NCBI GenBank assembly: GCA_030636965.1
Contig: DAOVVW010000098.1
Location: 1-5,378 of the forward strand
Direction of reading: 5' to 3'
Source of the DNA: Pseudomonadota bacterium
GTDB taxonomy: Bacteria; BMS3Abin14
Length of the DNA: 5,378 bases
Position numbers and translations under genes: made by a program. The notes beneath the pieces were generated by a model. That model did not search any database. It saw only the letters and a list, made by a program, of their open reading frames with translations, and was not told where the DNA came from. Of this stretch, positions 1 through 5,360 are shown piece after piece (the first letter of the stretch is position 1; every line of letters starts with the position of its first letter).

Positions 1-22
1 AGATACTTATTATATCTCATCA

Positions 23-57
23 GTTAACTATCAACTAACAACTTGCAACTATCAACT
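23..57 (+). repeat. Degenerate 7-bp tandem array (NNCAACT type) over the lgt stop
   Basis: Five consecutive 7-mers are seen: GTTAACT, ATCAACT, AACAACT, TGCAACT and ATCAACT. The last unit contains the complement of the lgt TGA stop (52-54), and the next bases (TTGT) continue the pattern into lgt. Its period and degeneracy resemble the array at 4557-4615, with a different unit. No terminator is visible for lgt in the 51 bases available. Confidence 0.75.
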
Positions 58-840
58 TGTCTGAGATTCGATTGGCTTTCTGGACGACATAATATAAAGA
101 ATAATCCCTGCCGGTACGATCAACAGACTGACGGCCTGACTGGTGGAGAGGGTGATACCTGCGAGTTCGATGCTCCCCCTTGGGTCACCTCTGAATATCT
201 CCACGATGAAGCGGAAAATACCATGGAGTACCAGGTATGCAGAGGCGAGCTGTCCGTGGAAACTCTTGCGAGGGTGAAGCCAGACGAGATATACGGTTAT
301 AAGAAAAAGGCCCGCGAAGGAGTACAGCTGGGTTGGATGAACAGGTGTGTTAAGCACGCTGACCGCGAGGCTTCTCGGATCGGTAAAAATCACTGCCCAG
401 GGCAGGTCCGTGGGCTTTCCGTAACAGCACCCGGCAGAGAAACAGCCGATCCTGCCGATGGATTGGCCCAGGGCGATGGCTATTGCTCCAACATCCAGGA
501 TCCGTAAGAGCTGCAGCCTGTACAGGTATGTTGAAATGATCAGGCCACCTATTCCGCCGATGAGCCCGCCGTAAAATACAAGTCCCCCCTGCCATATCAT
601 TATCGCTTCCAGGGGATTTTCCATGTAGTAACCGAGGTTGACCAGAACAAACAGGATCCTGGATCCCACGATCCCCGAAAGGACGACAATAAGGGCCATG
701 TCCACTACCTTGCCGGGTTCGCCGCCCTCCCTCCGGTACAGATACTCTGATAATGATACGCCGCTGAGAATTCCCAGGGCAACCATCAGGCCGTAAGTGT
801 GAATGGTAATAGGTCCTAGTTTGAGCAGCACCGGATGCAT
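52..840 (-). CDS. lgt: Prolipoprotein diacylglyceryl transferase (Lgt)
   Basis: Lgt is an inner-membrane enzyme that transfers the diacylglyceryl group of phosphatidylglycerol to the lipobox cysteine of prolipoproteins, the first step of lipoprotein maturation. The 262-residue product has the normal family length and several hydrophobic segments. Visible family motifs are IHTYG (13-17), GGLVFYGG (85-92), the Lgt signature GRIGCFSAGCCYG (129-141), HPTQLYS (168-174) and RFIVEIFRGDPRG (210-222). The arginine of the signature (R130) corresponds to the essential Arg143 of E. coli Lgt. E. coli has His (FHGG) where this protein has Tyr90 (FYGG), a variant I recall in related lineages. The ATG start is supported by the conserved N-terminus MHPVLLKLGPI and a modest AAGGG ribosome site six bases upstream. 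The gene begins 18 bases after lspA and is probably cotranscribed with it. Its TGA stop and last two sense codons lie at the edge of a 7-bp tandem array, so the extreme C-terminus (QTS) may derive partly from repeat sequence. Confidence 0.97.
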   Translation of the reverse strand: MHPVLLKLGPITIHTYGLMVALGILSGVSLSEYLYRREGGEPGKVVDMALIVVLSGIVGSRILFVLVNLGYYMENPLEAIMIWQGGLVFYGGLIGGIGGLIISTYLYRLQLLRILDVGAIAIALGQSIGRIGCFSAGCCYGKPTDLPWAVIFTDPRSLAVSVLNTPVHPTQLYSFAGLFLITVYLVWLHPRKSFHGQLASAYLVLHGIFRFIVEIFRGDPRGSIELAGITLSTSQAVSLLIVPAGIILYIMSSRKPIESQTS

Positions 841-858
841 AGATTTCCCTTACTTGTT

Positions 859-1326
859 TTAATCAGTCTGTCCGGTAACGAGTAGGCTGATGAGTACCAC
901 CGCGCCGACGGTTATTGCCGAGTCCGCCACATTGAATGCCGGCCAGTGGTAGAAACCTACGAAAAAATCGAGAAAATCCACGACCTGGCCTGTTACAGCT
1001 CGATCGTAAAGATTGCCGAAGGCGCCGGCACCTAAACTCACCAGAGAGAGGCGAAGCACCGGAGATTGACCGCTTCGGGCCTGCTTATACAGGTAGCCCA
1101 ACAGAATAATAGCACATAGGGAGGCTCCAATGAAGAAGGCCCTCCTCAGAGGGCTGTCCCACCCTGACAACATCCCGAAGGCCCCTCCGGTGTTTCGAAC
1201 GTAGGTTAAATTGAAGAAGGAGGGGATAACAGGAAGAGTCTGGTGGAGATCCAGATAGTGAGGGATTATCATCTTTGTGACTCTGTCAGCTGTGAGGATC
1301 AGGACAAAAAGTGACAGGTCAAGCAT
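859..1326 (-). CDS. lspA: Lipoprotein signal peptidase (LspA, signal peptidase II)
   Basis: LspA is an inner-membrane aspartyl protease that removes the signal peptide from lipidated prolipoproteins after Lgt has acted. The 155-residue protein has the usual length and hydrophobic segments near residues 3-13, 63-80, 93-104 and 136-151. Family motifs are TADRVTK (12-18), NTGGAFG (45-51), GAFGNLYDR (101-109), VVDFLDF (115-121) and FNVADS (131-136). Asp117 and Asp135 match the catalytic pair of the family, with the expected spacing of about 18. Two adjacent starts are possible, GTG at 1329 and ATG at 1326. I choose ATG because the GGAG ribosome site at 1335-1332 sits five bases from it but only two from the GTG. 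The ATG overlaps the ileS TGA by one base (TGATG), which points to translational coupling with ileS. The TAA stop precedes lgt by 18 bases. Its neighbours fit well, since lspA and lgt act in consecutive steps. Confidence 0.96.
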   Translation of the reverse strand: MLDLSLFVLILTADRVTKMIIPHYLDLHQTLPVIPSFFNLTYVRNTGGAFGMLSGWDSPLRRAFFIGASLCAIILLGYLYKQARSGQSPVLRLSLVSLGAGAFGNLYDRAVTGQVVDFLDFFVGFYHWPAFNVADSAITVGAVVLISLLVTGQTD

Positions 1327-2612
1327 CACTTCTCCCCAATAGCATCATGACACCTCTCACAGATACCCGGGTGATCGACTATAGTGCCTACCTCAGGCGT
1401 GAATTTCCAGCAGCGTTCACATTTGCTTCCTGGAGCAGGGATAATGGCAACTGAAATACCGGGTATCCGCTCGTCGGTGATCGCGTTGGCCGGCGAGTTT
1501 TTTTCGGGGAGAATCTCCACTAGGGAACTGATGAAATGATCCGCCAGTCCGTTCCCAAAACCCTCAAGGAGAGTGATCATTTTCTTGTCGGAGGTGTAGA
1601 TCCGCACCCCCGCCTCCAGGGAGTTTCCGATTCTCTTTTCCTTGCGCTCCTCTTCCAGGGCTTTGGTGACCAGCTCCCGCACGGCAAGGAGAGAGTTGTA
1701 GCGACCCTCGATCCCGGTGTCTTCCCACTCCTTATCGGGTGAGGGGAACTCTGAGAGAAATATGCTCTCGGGCCTTTTGCCGGGCAGGTGCTCGGAAACT
1801 TCCTCTGCAGTGAAAGACAGTATGGGCGCCATGAGTCTGATGATCGCCTCGGCCAAATGGAAAAAGACTGTCTGGGCGGACCTCCTGATCTTTGAGTTCT
1901 CAGGGGAGGTGTACATCCTGTCCTTGAGAACGTCGAGGTAGAAATTTGAAAGATCGACGACACAGAAATTGTGGAGTGTATGAAAGACGATGTGGTACTG
2001 GTAATTCTCGTAAGCCTCAAGGATCTTTTGGGTGATCTTTGAAAGCCGCAGTAGCGCCCACCTGTCAAGGTCCTCCATTTCCGCTGTCGGAACGGAGTCT
2101 TTTTCCGGGTCGAAACCCCAGAGATTTCCCGTGAGGTAGCGGCAGGTATTTCTTATCCGCCTGTAAGCTTCCGACATCCGCTGCAGGATCTCGCTGGATA
2201 TCCGAATATCCTCGCGGTAATCTTCAGCAGCTACCCAAAGCCTTATGATCTCGGCGCCGTAGCGGTCAATGATCTCCTGGGGAGAGATCACGTTTCCCGT
2301 GGATTTGGACATCTTTTTCCCGTCACCGTCCACCACATAACCGTGGGTCAATACCTCTTTGTAGGGTGCAACATCCCTGGTTCCCACAGATGCCAAGAGG
2401 GAGCTGTGAAACCATCCCCTGTGTTGGTCGGAACCTTCCAGATACATATCACAGGGCCAGGACAGATCCGGTCTGTCTTCCAGGACCGCCGCGTGACTTA
2501 CACCTGAGTCGAACCACACATCCAGGATATTACTGTCCTTGGAAAATGAAACGCCATCGCAGGAAGGGCAGGTAGCCCCGTCCCCCAGCAGCTCCCCGGC
2601 CCCAGCCGAAAT
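1326..2612 (-). CDS. ileS: IleRS C-terminal part: KMSKS, anticodon-binding domain and zinc site, downstream of the amber codon
   Basis: This is the open stretch after the TAG, codons 509-936 of the full frame. It contains a small CPSC cluster (523-526), the core motif LDVWFDSG (538-545), EGSDQHRGWFHSS, and the KMSKS loop as GKKMSKSTGN with KMSKS at about 608-612. An alpha-helical anticodon-binding domain follows, with DRWALLRL and NFYLDVLKDR. The C-terminal zinc-binding module has CERC and CERC pairs (906/909 and 926/929 of the full frame). No convincing restart is visible. The first in-frame GTG is codon 540, inside the conserved VWFDSG motif, and its nearest purine-rich site (AAGGA) is 16 bases away. 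A GGGGAG lies just after the TAG but is followed only by CTG codons. Independent translation is therefore weakly supported, and read-through or sequence correction explains the intact frame better. Confidence 0.65.
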   Translation of the reverse strand: MSAGAGELLGDGATCPSCDGVSFSKDSNILDVWFDSGVSHAAVLEDRPDLSWPCDMYLEGSDQHRGWFHSSLLASVGTRDVAPYKEVLTHGYVVDGDGKKMSKSTGNVISPQEIIDRYGAEIIRLWVAAEDYREDIRISSEILQRMSEAYRRIRNTCRYLTGNLWGFDPEKDSVPTAEMEDLDRWALLRLSKITQKILEAYENYQYHIVFHTLHNFCVVDLSNFYLDVLKDRMYTSPENSKIRRSAQTVFFHLAEAIIRLMAPILSFTAEEVSEHLPGKRPESIFLSEFPSPDKEWEDTGIEGRYNSLLAVRELVTKALEEERKEKRIGNSLEAGVRIYTSDKKMITLLEGFGNGLADHFISSLVEILPEKNSPANAITDERIPGISVAIIPAPGSKCERCWKFTPEVGTIVDHPGICERCHDAIGEK

Positions 2613-4136
2613 CTATATGTCCGCGCCATGTTCCATCATGAGCTCTGCTATATGATCGCAGATCTTTTTGTCCATCAGGATGTGATCGCAATCATCACAG
2701 TAGAAGATAGTGATCGGTGACCCCCATGCGCGCTGACGTGATATACACCAGTCGGGCCTGTTTTCGATCATCTGGTAGATGCGCTGCTCACCCCAGCCAG
2801 GTATCCACTGGACGCTGCGGATAGCCTCAAGGGATTTTTTTCTCAGGTCATTGTGCTCCATGGAGATAAACCACTGTTCGGTGGCCCTGAAAATGATCGG
2901 GGTCTTGCACCTCCAGCAGTGAGGATAGGAATGTTCGACAGTGGATTCAGCCAGAAGTGCCCCTGACTCTGCCAGCTTGCTGTTCACAGCAGCGTTGGCT
3001 TCGAGAACGGGCATGCCGGAAAAGTATTCAACATCCTTCGTGAATATCCCCTCGTCGTCCACCGGGGCATAGATATCCAGGCCGTACTTGAGGCCGGTCA
3101 CGTAATCGTCCTGTCCGTGACCGGGGGCGGTGTGTACACAGCCGGTCCCGGCCTCGAGAGTTACGTAATCAGCGAGTACTATCACGGATTCCCGATCGTA
3201 AAGAGGGTGCCTCATCTTGAGGCCCTCGAGGACTCTGCCAGGGAACCTGGCGATAATGTCCAGTTCCTTCAGATCCATTGCTGAGGCAAGAGCAGAAGCA
3301 AGATCCTCCGCGACGATAAGAGCCTCACCGCCCTGGGAAATGGCTACATAACTGAATTCAGGATGCAGAGCAACAGCCAGGTTGGCGGGAATCGTCCAGG
3401 GAGTAGTTGTCCAGATCACAACAGATGAGGGAATTTGTGAAAGTTCCGGGACAGCCTCAGCGGGATCGTCGATGAAGGGGAAACGGACATAGATGGATGG
3501 AGATGTGTGATCGTGATACTCAACCTCGGCTTCAGCAAGTGCTGTACTGCATGAAGCGCACCAGTAAACCGGCTTTTTCTGTCTGTAAACGGAGCCTGCC
3601 TCGATGAAGGATCCAAATTCTCTGGTGATCCTGGCCTCGTAGGGATATGCCATGGTCAGGTACGGATCATCCCATTTACCGAAGACACCCAGTCGTTTGA
3701 ATTCGTCCCGCTGGATATCGACGTACTTGCCCGCGTATTCACGGCATGCCTGTCTTATTTGAAGAGGGGACAGGCCTTTTTCCCGGGCCCTGAGTTCTGA
3801 ATCCACTTTGTGCTCGATGGGTAGGCCGTGACAGTCCCAACCTGGTACATAGTGGGAGTAATAACCGCTCATCCATTTTGACTTCACAACAAAGTCCTTC
3901 AGGATCTTGTTAAGGGCAGTTCCCATATGTATATTACCATTTGCATAAGGGGGGCCGTCATGAAGTGTGTAGACCTCCCTTCCTTTCCTGGATTCCAGGA
4001 TCTTACTGTAAAGATCCTCAGAATCCCATTTCCGAATCCTCTCCGGTTCCTTGACGGACAGATTGCCTCTCATGGGGAAATCTGTCTTTGGAAGATTCAG
4101 CGTGTCCTTGTAATTCTTCATGTTGTCTGATGCCAT
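1326..4136 (-). CDS. ileS: Isoleucyl-tRNA synthetase, full-length frame interrupted by one in-frame amber codon
   Basis: IleRS is the cytoplasmic class I synthetase that charges tRNA-Ile with isoleucine and edits misactivated valine. The frame from the ATG at 4136 to the TGA at 1326 has 936 codons before the stop, a normal IleRS length, and every class landmark is present in order. Codon 508 is TAG, so conventional translation would give a 507-residue product. Both sides are in the same frame, and the flanking protein reads smoothly (HGADI, stop, ISAGAGELL...CPSC...ILDVWFDSG), so neither a frameshift nor an insertion is needed. The start is set by AGGAG at 4147-4143, six bases upstream; Met6 (MKNYKDTLNL) is an alternative start. 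Expression is governed by the promoter and Ile T-box upstream. lspA overlaps the 3' end. Whether this is a functional gene, a pseudogene or a sequencing artefact is open; identity as ileS is certain. Confidence 0.93.
1332..1335 (-). promoter_or_regulatory. Ribosome binding site of lspA inside the ileS 3' end
   Basis: GGAG lies within the last ileS codons (GGGGAGAAGTGATG) five bases before the lspA ATG. It supports ATG over the adjacent GTG and implies that ribosomes finishing ileS could restart on lspA. An amber stop far upstream in ileS would then be expected to weaken lspA translation. Confidence 0.7.
2613..2615 (-). other. In-frame amber codon at codon 508 of ileS
   Basis: The plus strand reads CTA at 2613-2615, which is TAG in the ileS frame. 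Many IleRS proteins have Trp after the HGADI/GADI motif, and TGG becomes TAG by one change (plus-strand C to T at 2614). The four unambiguous gene stops in the window are TGA (ileS, lgt, DUF445) and TAA (lspA), so TAG is not used as a normal stop here. Four genes are too few to infer recoding. Confidence 0.95.
2613..4136 (-). CDS. ileS: IleRS N-terminal part: HIGH motif and editing domain, ends at the amber codon
   Basis: This is the product expected if the TAG is read as a stop: 507 residues. It holds the N-terminal half of the Rossmann catalytic fold with the HIGH-type motif HMGT at 70-73 inside PPYANGNIHMGTALNKILKD, then GWDCHGLPIEHKV (99-111). The CP1 editing domain follows, with TTTPWTIP (244-251) and GTGCVHTAPGHGQDDY (330-345), which carries the conserved aspartate of the editing site. 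WCISRQRAWG (463-472) marks the return to the catalytic core. A cysteine cluster, CxxC at 193-196 (YWCASC), is also seen. The chain ends at HGADI, before the second half of the catalytic fold, so alone it would lack the KMSKS loop, the anticodon-binding domain and the C-terminal zinc site and should not aminoacylate. It could at most work as one subunit of a split enzyme. Aquifex LeuRS, split within the CP1 region, is a known precedent for such an arrangement in this class. Confidence 0.7.
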   Translation of the reverse strand: MASDNMKNYKDTLNLPKTDFPMRGNLSVKEPERIRKWDSEDLYSKILESRKGREVYTLHDGPPYANGNIHMGTALNKILKDFVVKSKWMSGYYSHYVPGWDCHGLPIEHKVDSELRAREKGLSPLQIRQACREYAGKYVDIQRDEFKRLGVFGKWDDPYLTMAYPYEARITREFGSFIEAGSVYRQKKPVYWCASCSTALAEAEVEYHDHTSPSIYVRFPFIDDPAEAVPELSQIPSSVVIWTTTPWTIPANLAVALHPEFSYVAISQGGEALIVAEDLASALASAMDLKELDIIARFPGRVLEGLKMRHPLYDRESVIVLADYVTLEAGTGCVHTAPGHGQDDYVTGLKYGLDIYAPVDDEGIFTKDVEYFSGMPVLEANAAVNSKLAESGALLAESTVEHSYPHCWRCKTPIIFRATEQWFISMEHNDLRKKSLEAIRSVQWIPGWGEQRIYQMIENRPDWCISRQRAWGSPITIFYCDDCDHILMDKKICDHIAELMMEHGADI

Positions 4137-4142
4137 GCCATG

Positions 4143-4147
4143 CTCCT
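4143..4147 (-). promoter_or_regulatory. Ribosome binding site of ileS
   Basis: AGGAG lies six bases before the ATG at 4136 and decides that start. An out-of-frame ATG at 4141 is only one base from the site and is unlikely to be used. The site lies downstream of the terminator, so it is transcribed only on read-through. Confidence 0.85.
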
Positions 4148-4181
4148 GATCGATTAGTTAAGCCCTGTAGCTTGTGATAAT

Positions 4182-4214
4182 AAAAAAACTCCCGATCCCA
4201 CGGGGACGGGAGTT
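4182..4214 (-). terminator. Intrinsic terminator of the ileS T-box
   Basis: AACTCCCG (4214-4207) pairs perfectly with CGGGAGTT (4194-4187). The stem is extended by TCCC with GGGA around a three-base CGT loop with one bulged T, and a run of T follows to 4182. It overlaps the region that would form the T-box antiterminator, as expected for a transcriptional switch. The ileS ribosome site lies about 35 bases further on. Confidence 0.93.
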
Positions 4215-4430
4215 CACAGCCCGCGGTACCACCCCGGTTGCCCGATCTCTGAAAGCGACCGGACCCCTCTGGCGCTGTAACGGGCGCACCCGGTTACGCC
4301 TCATCCATGTTCGACGTAACGGCTCCAGGGTGATCTTTCCTTGCCGGTGTCGGTACCGGGCTCTCACCGTTCCCGGATCGCTGACACGTCTGCCGGCAGG
4401 TACTGTCCCCTTCACTGCCTTTGGCTCAAT
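4182..4430 (-). promoter_or_regulatory. T-box riboswitch, isoleucine-specific (AUC specifier), transcriptional
   Basis: This leader senses the charging state of tRNA-Ile. Stem I is recognisable. Its base pairs AGGG (4411-4408) with CCCU (4330-4327), and the specifier loop has AGUA (4404-4401) opposite the codon AUC (4334-4332), which is followed by A. Above it CCUGCCGG (4400-4393) pairs with CCGGCAAGG, and UGUC pairs with GACA. The AG bulge is AGCGA (4382-4378), and a CCGGG/CCCGG stem is capped by a loop with GGUG (4368-4365). A Stem III-like hairpin built on GGCGUAAC and GUUACAGCGCC lies at about 4300-4271. The T-box sequence GGGTGGTACCGCGG is at 4234-4221; its UGGU would pair with ACCA, matching the A discriminator of tRNA-Ile. 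A terminator follows. Expected behaviour is antitermination when uncharged tRNA-Ile binds, raising ileS and probably lspA and lgt. The AUC codon agrees with the gene downstream. Confidence 0.95.
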
Positions 4431-4432
4431 TT

Positions 4433-4460
4433 GAAAGAGAAAACAACTTTTTTCTCTTTC
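4433..4460 (-). other. 11-bp perfect hairpin ahead of T-box Stem I
   Basis: GAAAGAGAAAA (4460-4450) pairs perfectly with TTTTCTCTTTC (4443-4433) around a six-base loop. It is A/T-rich apart from a few G-C pairs and is not followed by a T run, so it is not a standard terminator. It sits between the repeat hairpin and Stem I, inside the predicted leader, and could be a pause or stabilising element. Confidence 0.6.
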
Positions 4461-4505
4461 CGGGAAGCAAAAAGCCATAAATGGACTTTTTACGACCCAG
4501 TCAAA
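4458..4505 (-). repeat. Dispersed intergenic repeat with hairpin, copy A
   Basis: This 48-base element starts TTTGACTGGGTCG, continues with a hairpin (AAAAAGTCCAT at 4491-4481 against ATGGCTTTTT at 4478-4469, one bulge) and ends in CCCGGAA. It matches copy B at 5308-5355 in the same orientation, at about four of five positions. The A-run/T-run arms make it terminator-like in both directions, yet it lies inside the predicted ileS leader. It resembles intergenic repeats I recall from Desulfobacterota genomes, which I cannot verify here. Confidence 0.75.
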
Positions 4506-4518
4506 TTATCGAGCCGCA

Positions 4519-4547
4519 AGAATAGGTGGTGTTCGGGTTTATGTCAA
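4519..4547 (-). promoter_or_regulatory. Probable sigma70 promoter of ileS-lspA-lgt
   Basis: On the minus strand a perfect TTGACA -35 (4547-4542) is followed after exactly 17 bases by TATTCT (4524-4519) as -10. Transcription would begin near 4512. This gives a leader of about 375 bases that contains the repeat hairpin, a second hairpin and the T-box. A degenerate tandem array ends about ten bases upstream of the -35. The assignment rests on consensus match and position. Confidence 0.75.
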
Positions 4548-4556
4548 GATGTGGTT

Positions 4557-4615
4557 GAACATTAGAACATTAGAAATTGGAGCATTGGAAATTGGAAATT
4601 CGAGATTCGAAATTG
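4557..4615 (+). repeat. Degenerate 7/8-bp tandem array (GAAATTG/GAGATTC type)
   Basis: Eight units in a row can be read: GAACATTA twice, GAAATTG, GAGCATTG, then GAAATTG, GAAATTC, GAGATTC and GAAATTG. The unit pattern is GA(A/G)(C)ATT plus one base. A pair of related 7-mers, GTTGGAC and CTTGGAC, follows at 4634-4647. The array fills the space between the end of DUF445 and the ileS promoter. The units are not spaced by unique sequence. Confidence 0.8.
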
Positions 4616-4667
4616 GGTAAGGGATCAACACACGTTGGACCTTGGACGCGGTCAATCTGGATTATCA

Positions 4668-5279
4668 TCATCCAATGAGAATCATGATGAGTCCCTGAAC
4701 GACTCCAATGATAGTACCAGTTACGGCCCCAACGATCTCTATATGTGTGAACTCCTTGCTGGCAAGGTTCATCACAAGACTCTCCAGAGCTTCCAGCTCG
4801 AACTCTTCCACCCGCTGTGCCACCAGCTGCTTGATGTCAACTGTATCCTTGAGCTTCTGGATAAATACATCCCGATAACGGCTGATGAGCCTGCTCACTT
4901 CTTTCGTCAGAGTTTCCAGGATCTGGGGCAGTACTACGGATTCCCATGCCTGGGCCACCCCCGGAATTTTGCCTATGATGCTCCCCGGTCCCTTGACGTT
5001 TAGAATGTTGTGCAGCGTATCCCTGACCTCGTCCTCCCAGTCGACGTCGTTCATTGCTCGTCCGAGGTCCTCGGAAGTCAGGAGTTTTTCGTGGACCGTC
5101 TCGGCGATACGCATGGCCAGTTCCCCGTGTCTGCGTGGGATCACGCCTTGTATCTTAAGTCCGAGAATGTTCACCGGTTTTCGAGGTTTGAACAACATCC
5201 TTATGGCGATCTTGTTGGTGATCCACCCCACCATGGCGCCGACTACCGGAAATATCATGAAATATATGAAATCGGGCAT
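4668..5279 (-). CDS. DUF445 family membrane protein
   Basis: The protein has 203 residues with a hydrophobic segment at each end (about 3-20 and 182-202) and a charged helical middle. This is the layout of the DUF445 family, which includes B. subtilis YheB. Characteristic stretches are GWITNKIAIRMLFKP (18-32), GLKIQGVIPRRHGELAMRIAETV (40-62, quoted as the family's QG.IPRR..ELA pattern) and the C-terminal EFTHIEIVGAVTGTIIGVVQG region (176-196). It is near the short end of the family; YheB is roughly twice as long. The molecular function is not established. A GTG at 5282 is also in frame, but AGGAG at 5289-5285 is five bases from the ATG at 5279 and only two from the GTG, so I choose the ATG. 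It lies about 120 bases upstream of the ileS promoter with no clear terminator between, so it is probably a separate unit that may read into the T-box leader. No convincing promoter was found for it. Confidence 0.88.
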   Translation of the reverse strand: MPDFIYFMIFPVVGAMVGWITNKIAIRMLFKPRKPVNILGLKIQGVIPRRHGELAMRIAETVHEKLLTSEDLGRAMNDVDWEDEVRDTLHNILNVKGPGSIIGKIPGVAQAWESVVLPQILETLTKEVSRLISRYRDVFIQKLKDTVDIKQLVAQRVEEFELEALESLVMNLASKEFTHIEIVGAVTGTIIGVVQGLIMILIG

Positions 5280-5284
5280 CACGT

Positions 5285-5289
5285 CTCCT
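5285..5289 (-). promoter_or_regulatory. Ribosome binding site deciding the DUF445 start
   Basis: AGGAG is followed by ACGTG and then ATG, giving five-base spacing to the ATG at 5279. The alternative GTG immediately before it would be only two bases away. Confidence 0.75.
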
Positions 5290-5307
5290 GCTCAGTAGTT
5301 TGTTTTA

Positions 5308-5355
5308 TTCCGCGGAGTAAAAGCCATGTATGGACTTTTTTTCGACCCTATCAAA
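5308..5355 (-). repeat. Dispersed intergenic repeat with hairpin, copy B
   Basis: This is the partner of copy A, also 48 bases: TTTGATAGGGTCG, then AAAAGTCCAT (5339-5330) against ATGGCTTTT (5327-5319), then a CCGCGGAA end. It lies just upstream of the DUF445 gene. The differences from copy A include compensating one-base indels in the A and T runs, so the hairpin is kept. Confidence 0.75.
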
Positions 5356-5360
5356 GTTGA

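Noticed and set aside
43..507. Plus-strand open frame of 154 codons
   Set aside because: It is antisense to lgt, starts in the heptamer array, has no recognisable motifs and is explained by the coding bias of lgt.
2613..2615. Firm call of pyrrolysine or a changed genetic code
   Set aside because: Only one in-frame TAG is seen, no pyl genes or suppressor tRNA are in the window, and one base error explains it. Kept only as a testable option.
2500..2620. Frameshift, intron or inserted element splitting ileS
   Set aside because: Both halves are in the same frame, nothing is inserted, total length is normal, and one TAG codon fully explains the break.
4158..4478. Minus-strand open frame of 106 codons
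   Set aside because: It lies over the T-box leader and terminator, is rich in Arg and Pro from structured GC-rich RNA, and has no family resemblance.
4557..4615. CRISPR-like array
   Set aside because: Units are 7-8 bases, degenerate and directly adjacent, with no spacers and no cas genes.
5326..5354. Promoter for DUF445 inside repeat copy B (TTGATA with ATACAT or TACATG)
   Set aside because: The -10 match is poor at either 17- or 18-base spacing, and the sequence is explained by the repeat.
4635..5360. Several plus-strand open frames opposite DUF445
   Set aside because: They are shadows of the DUF445 gene, which has clear family motifs and a good ribosome site; the plus-strand products have none.
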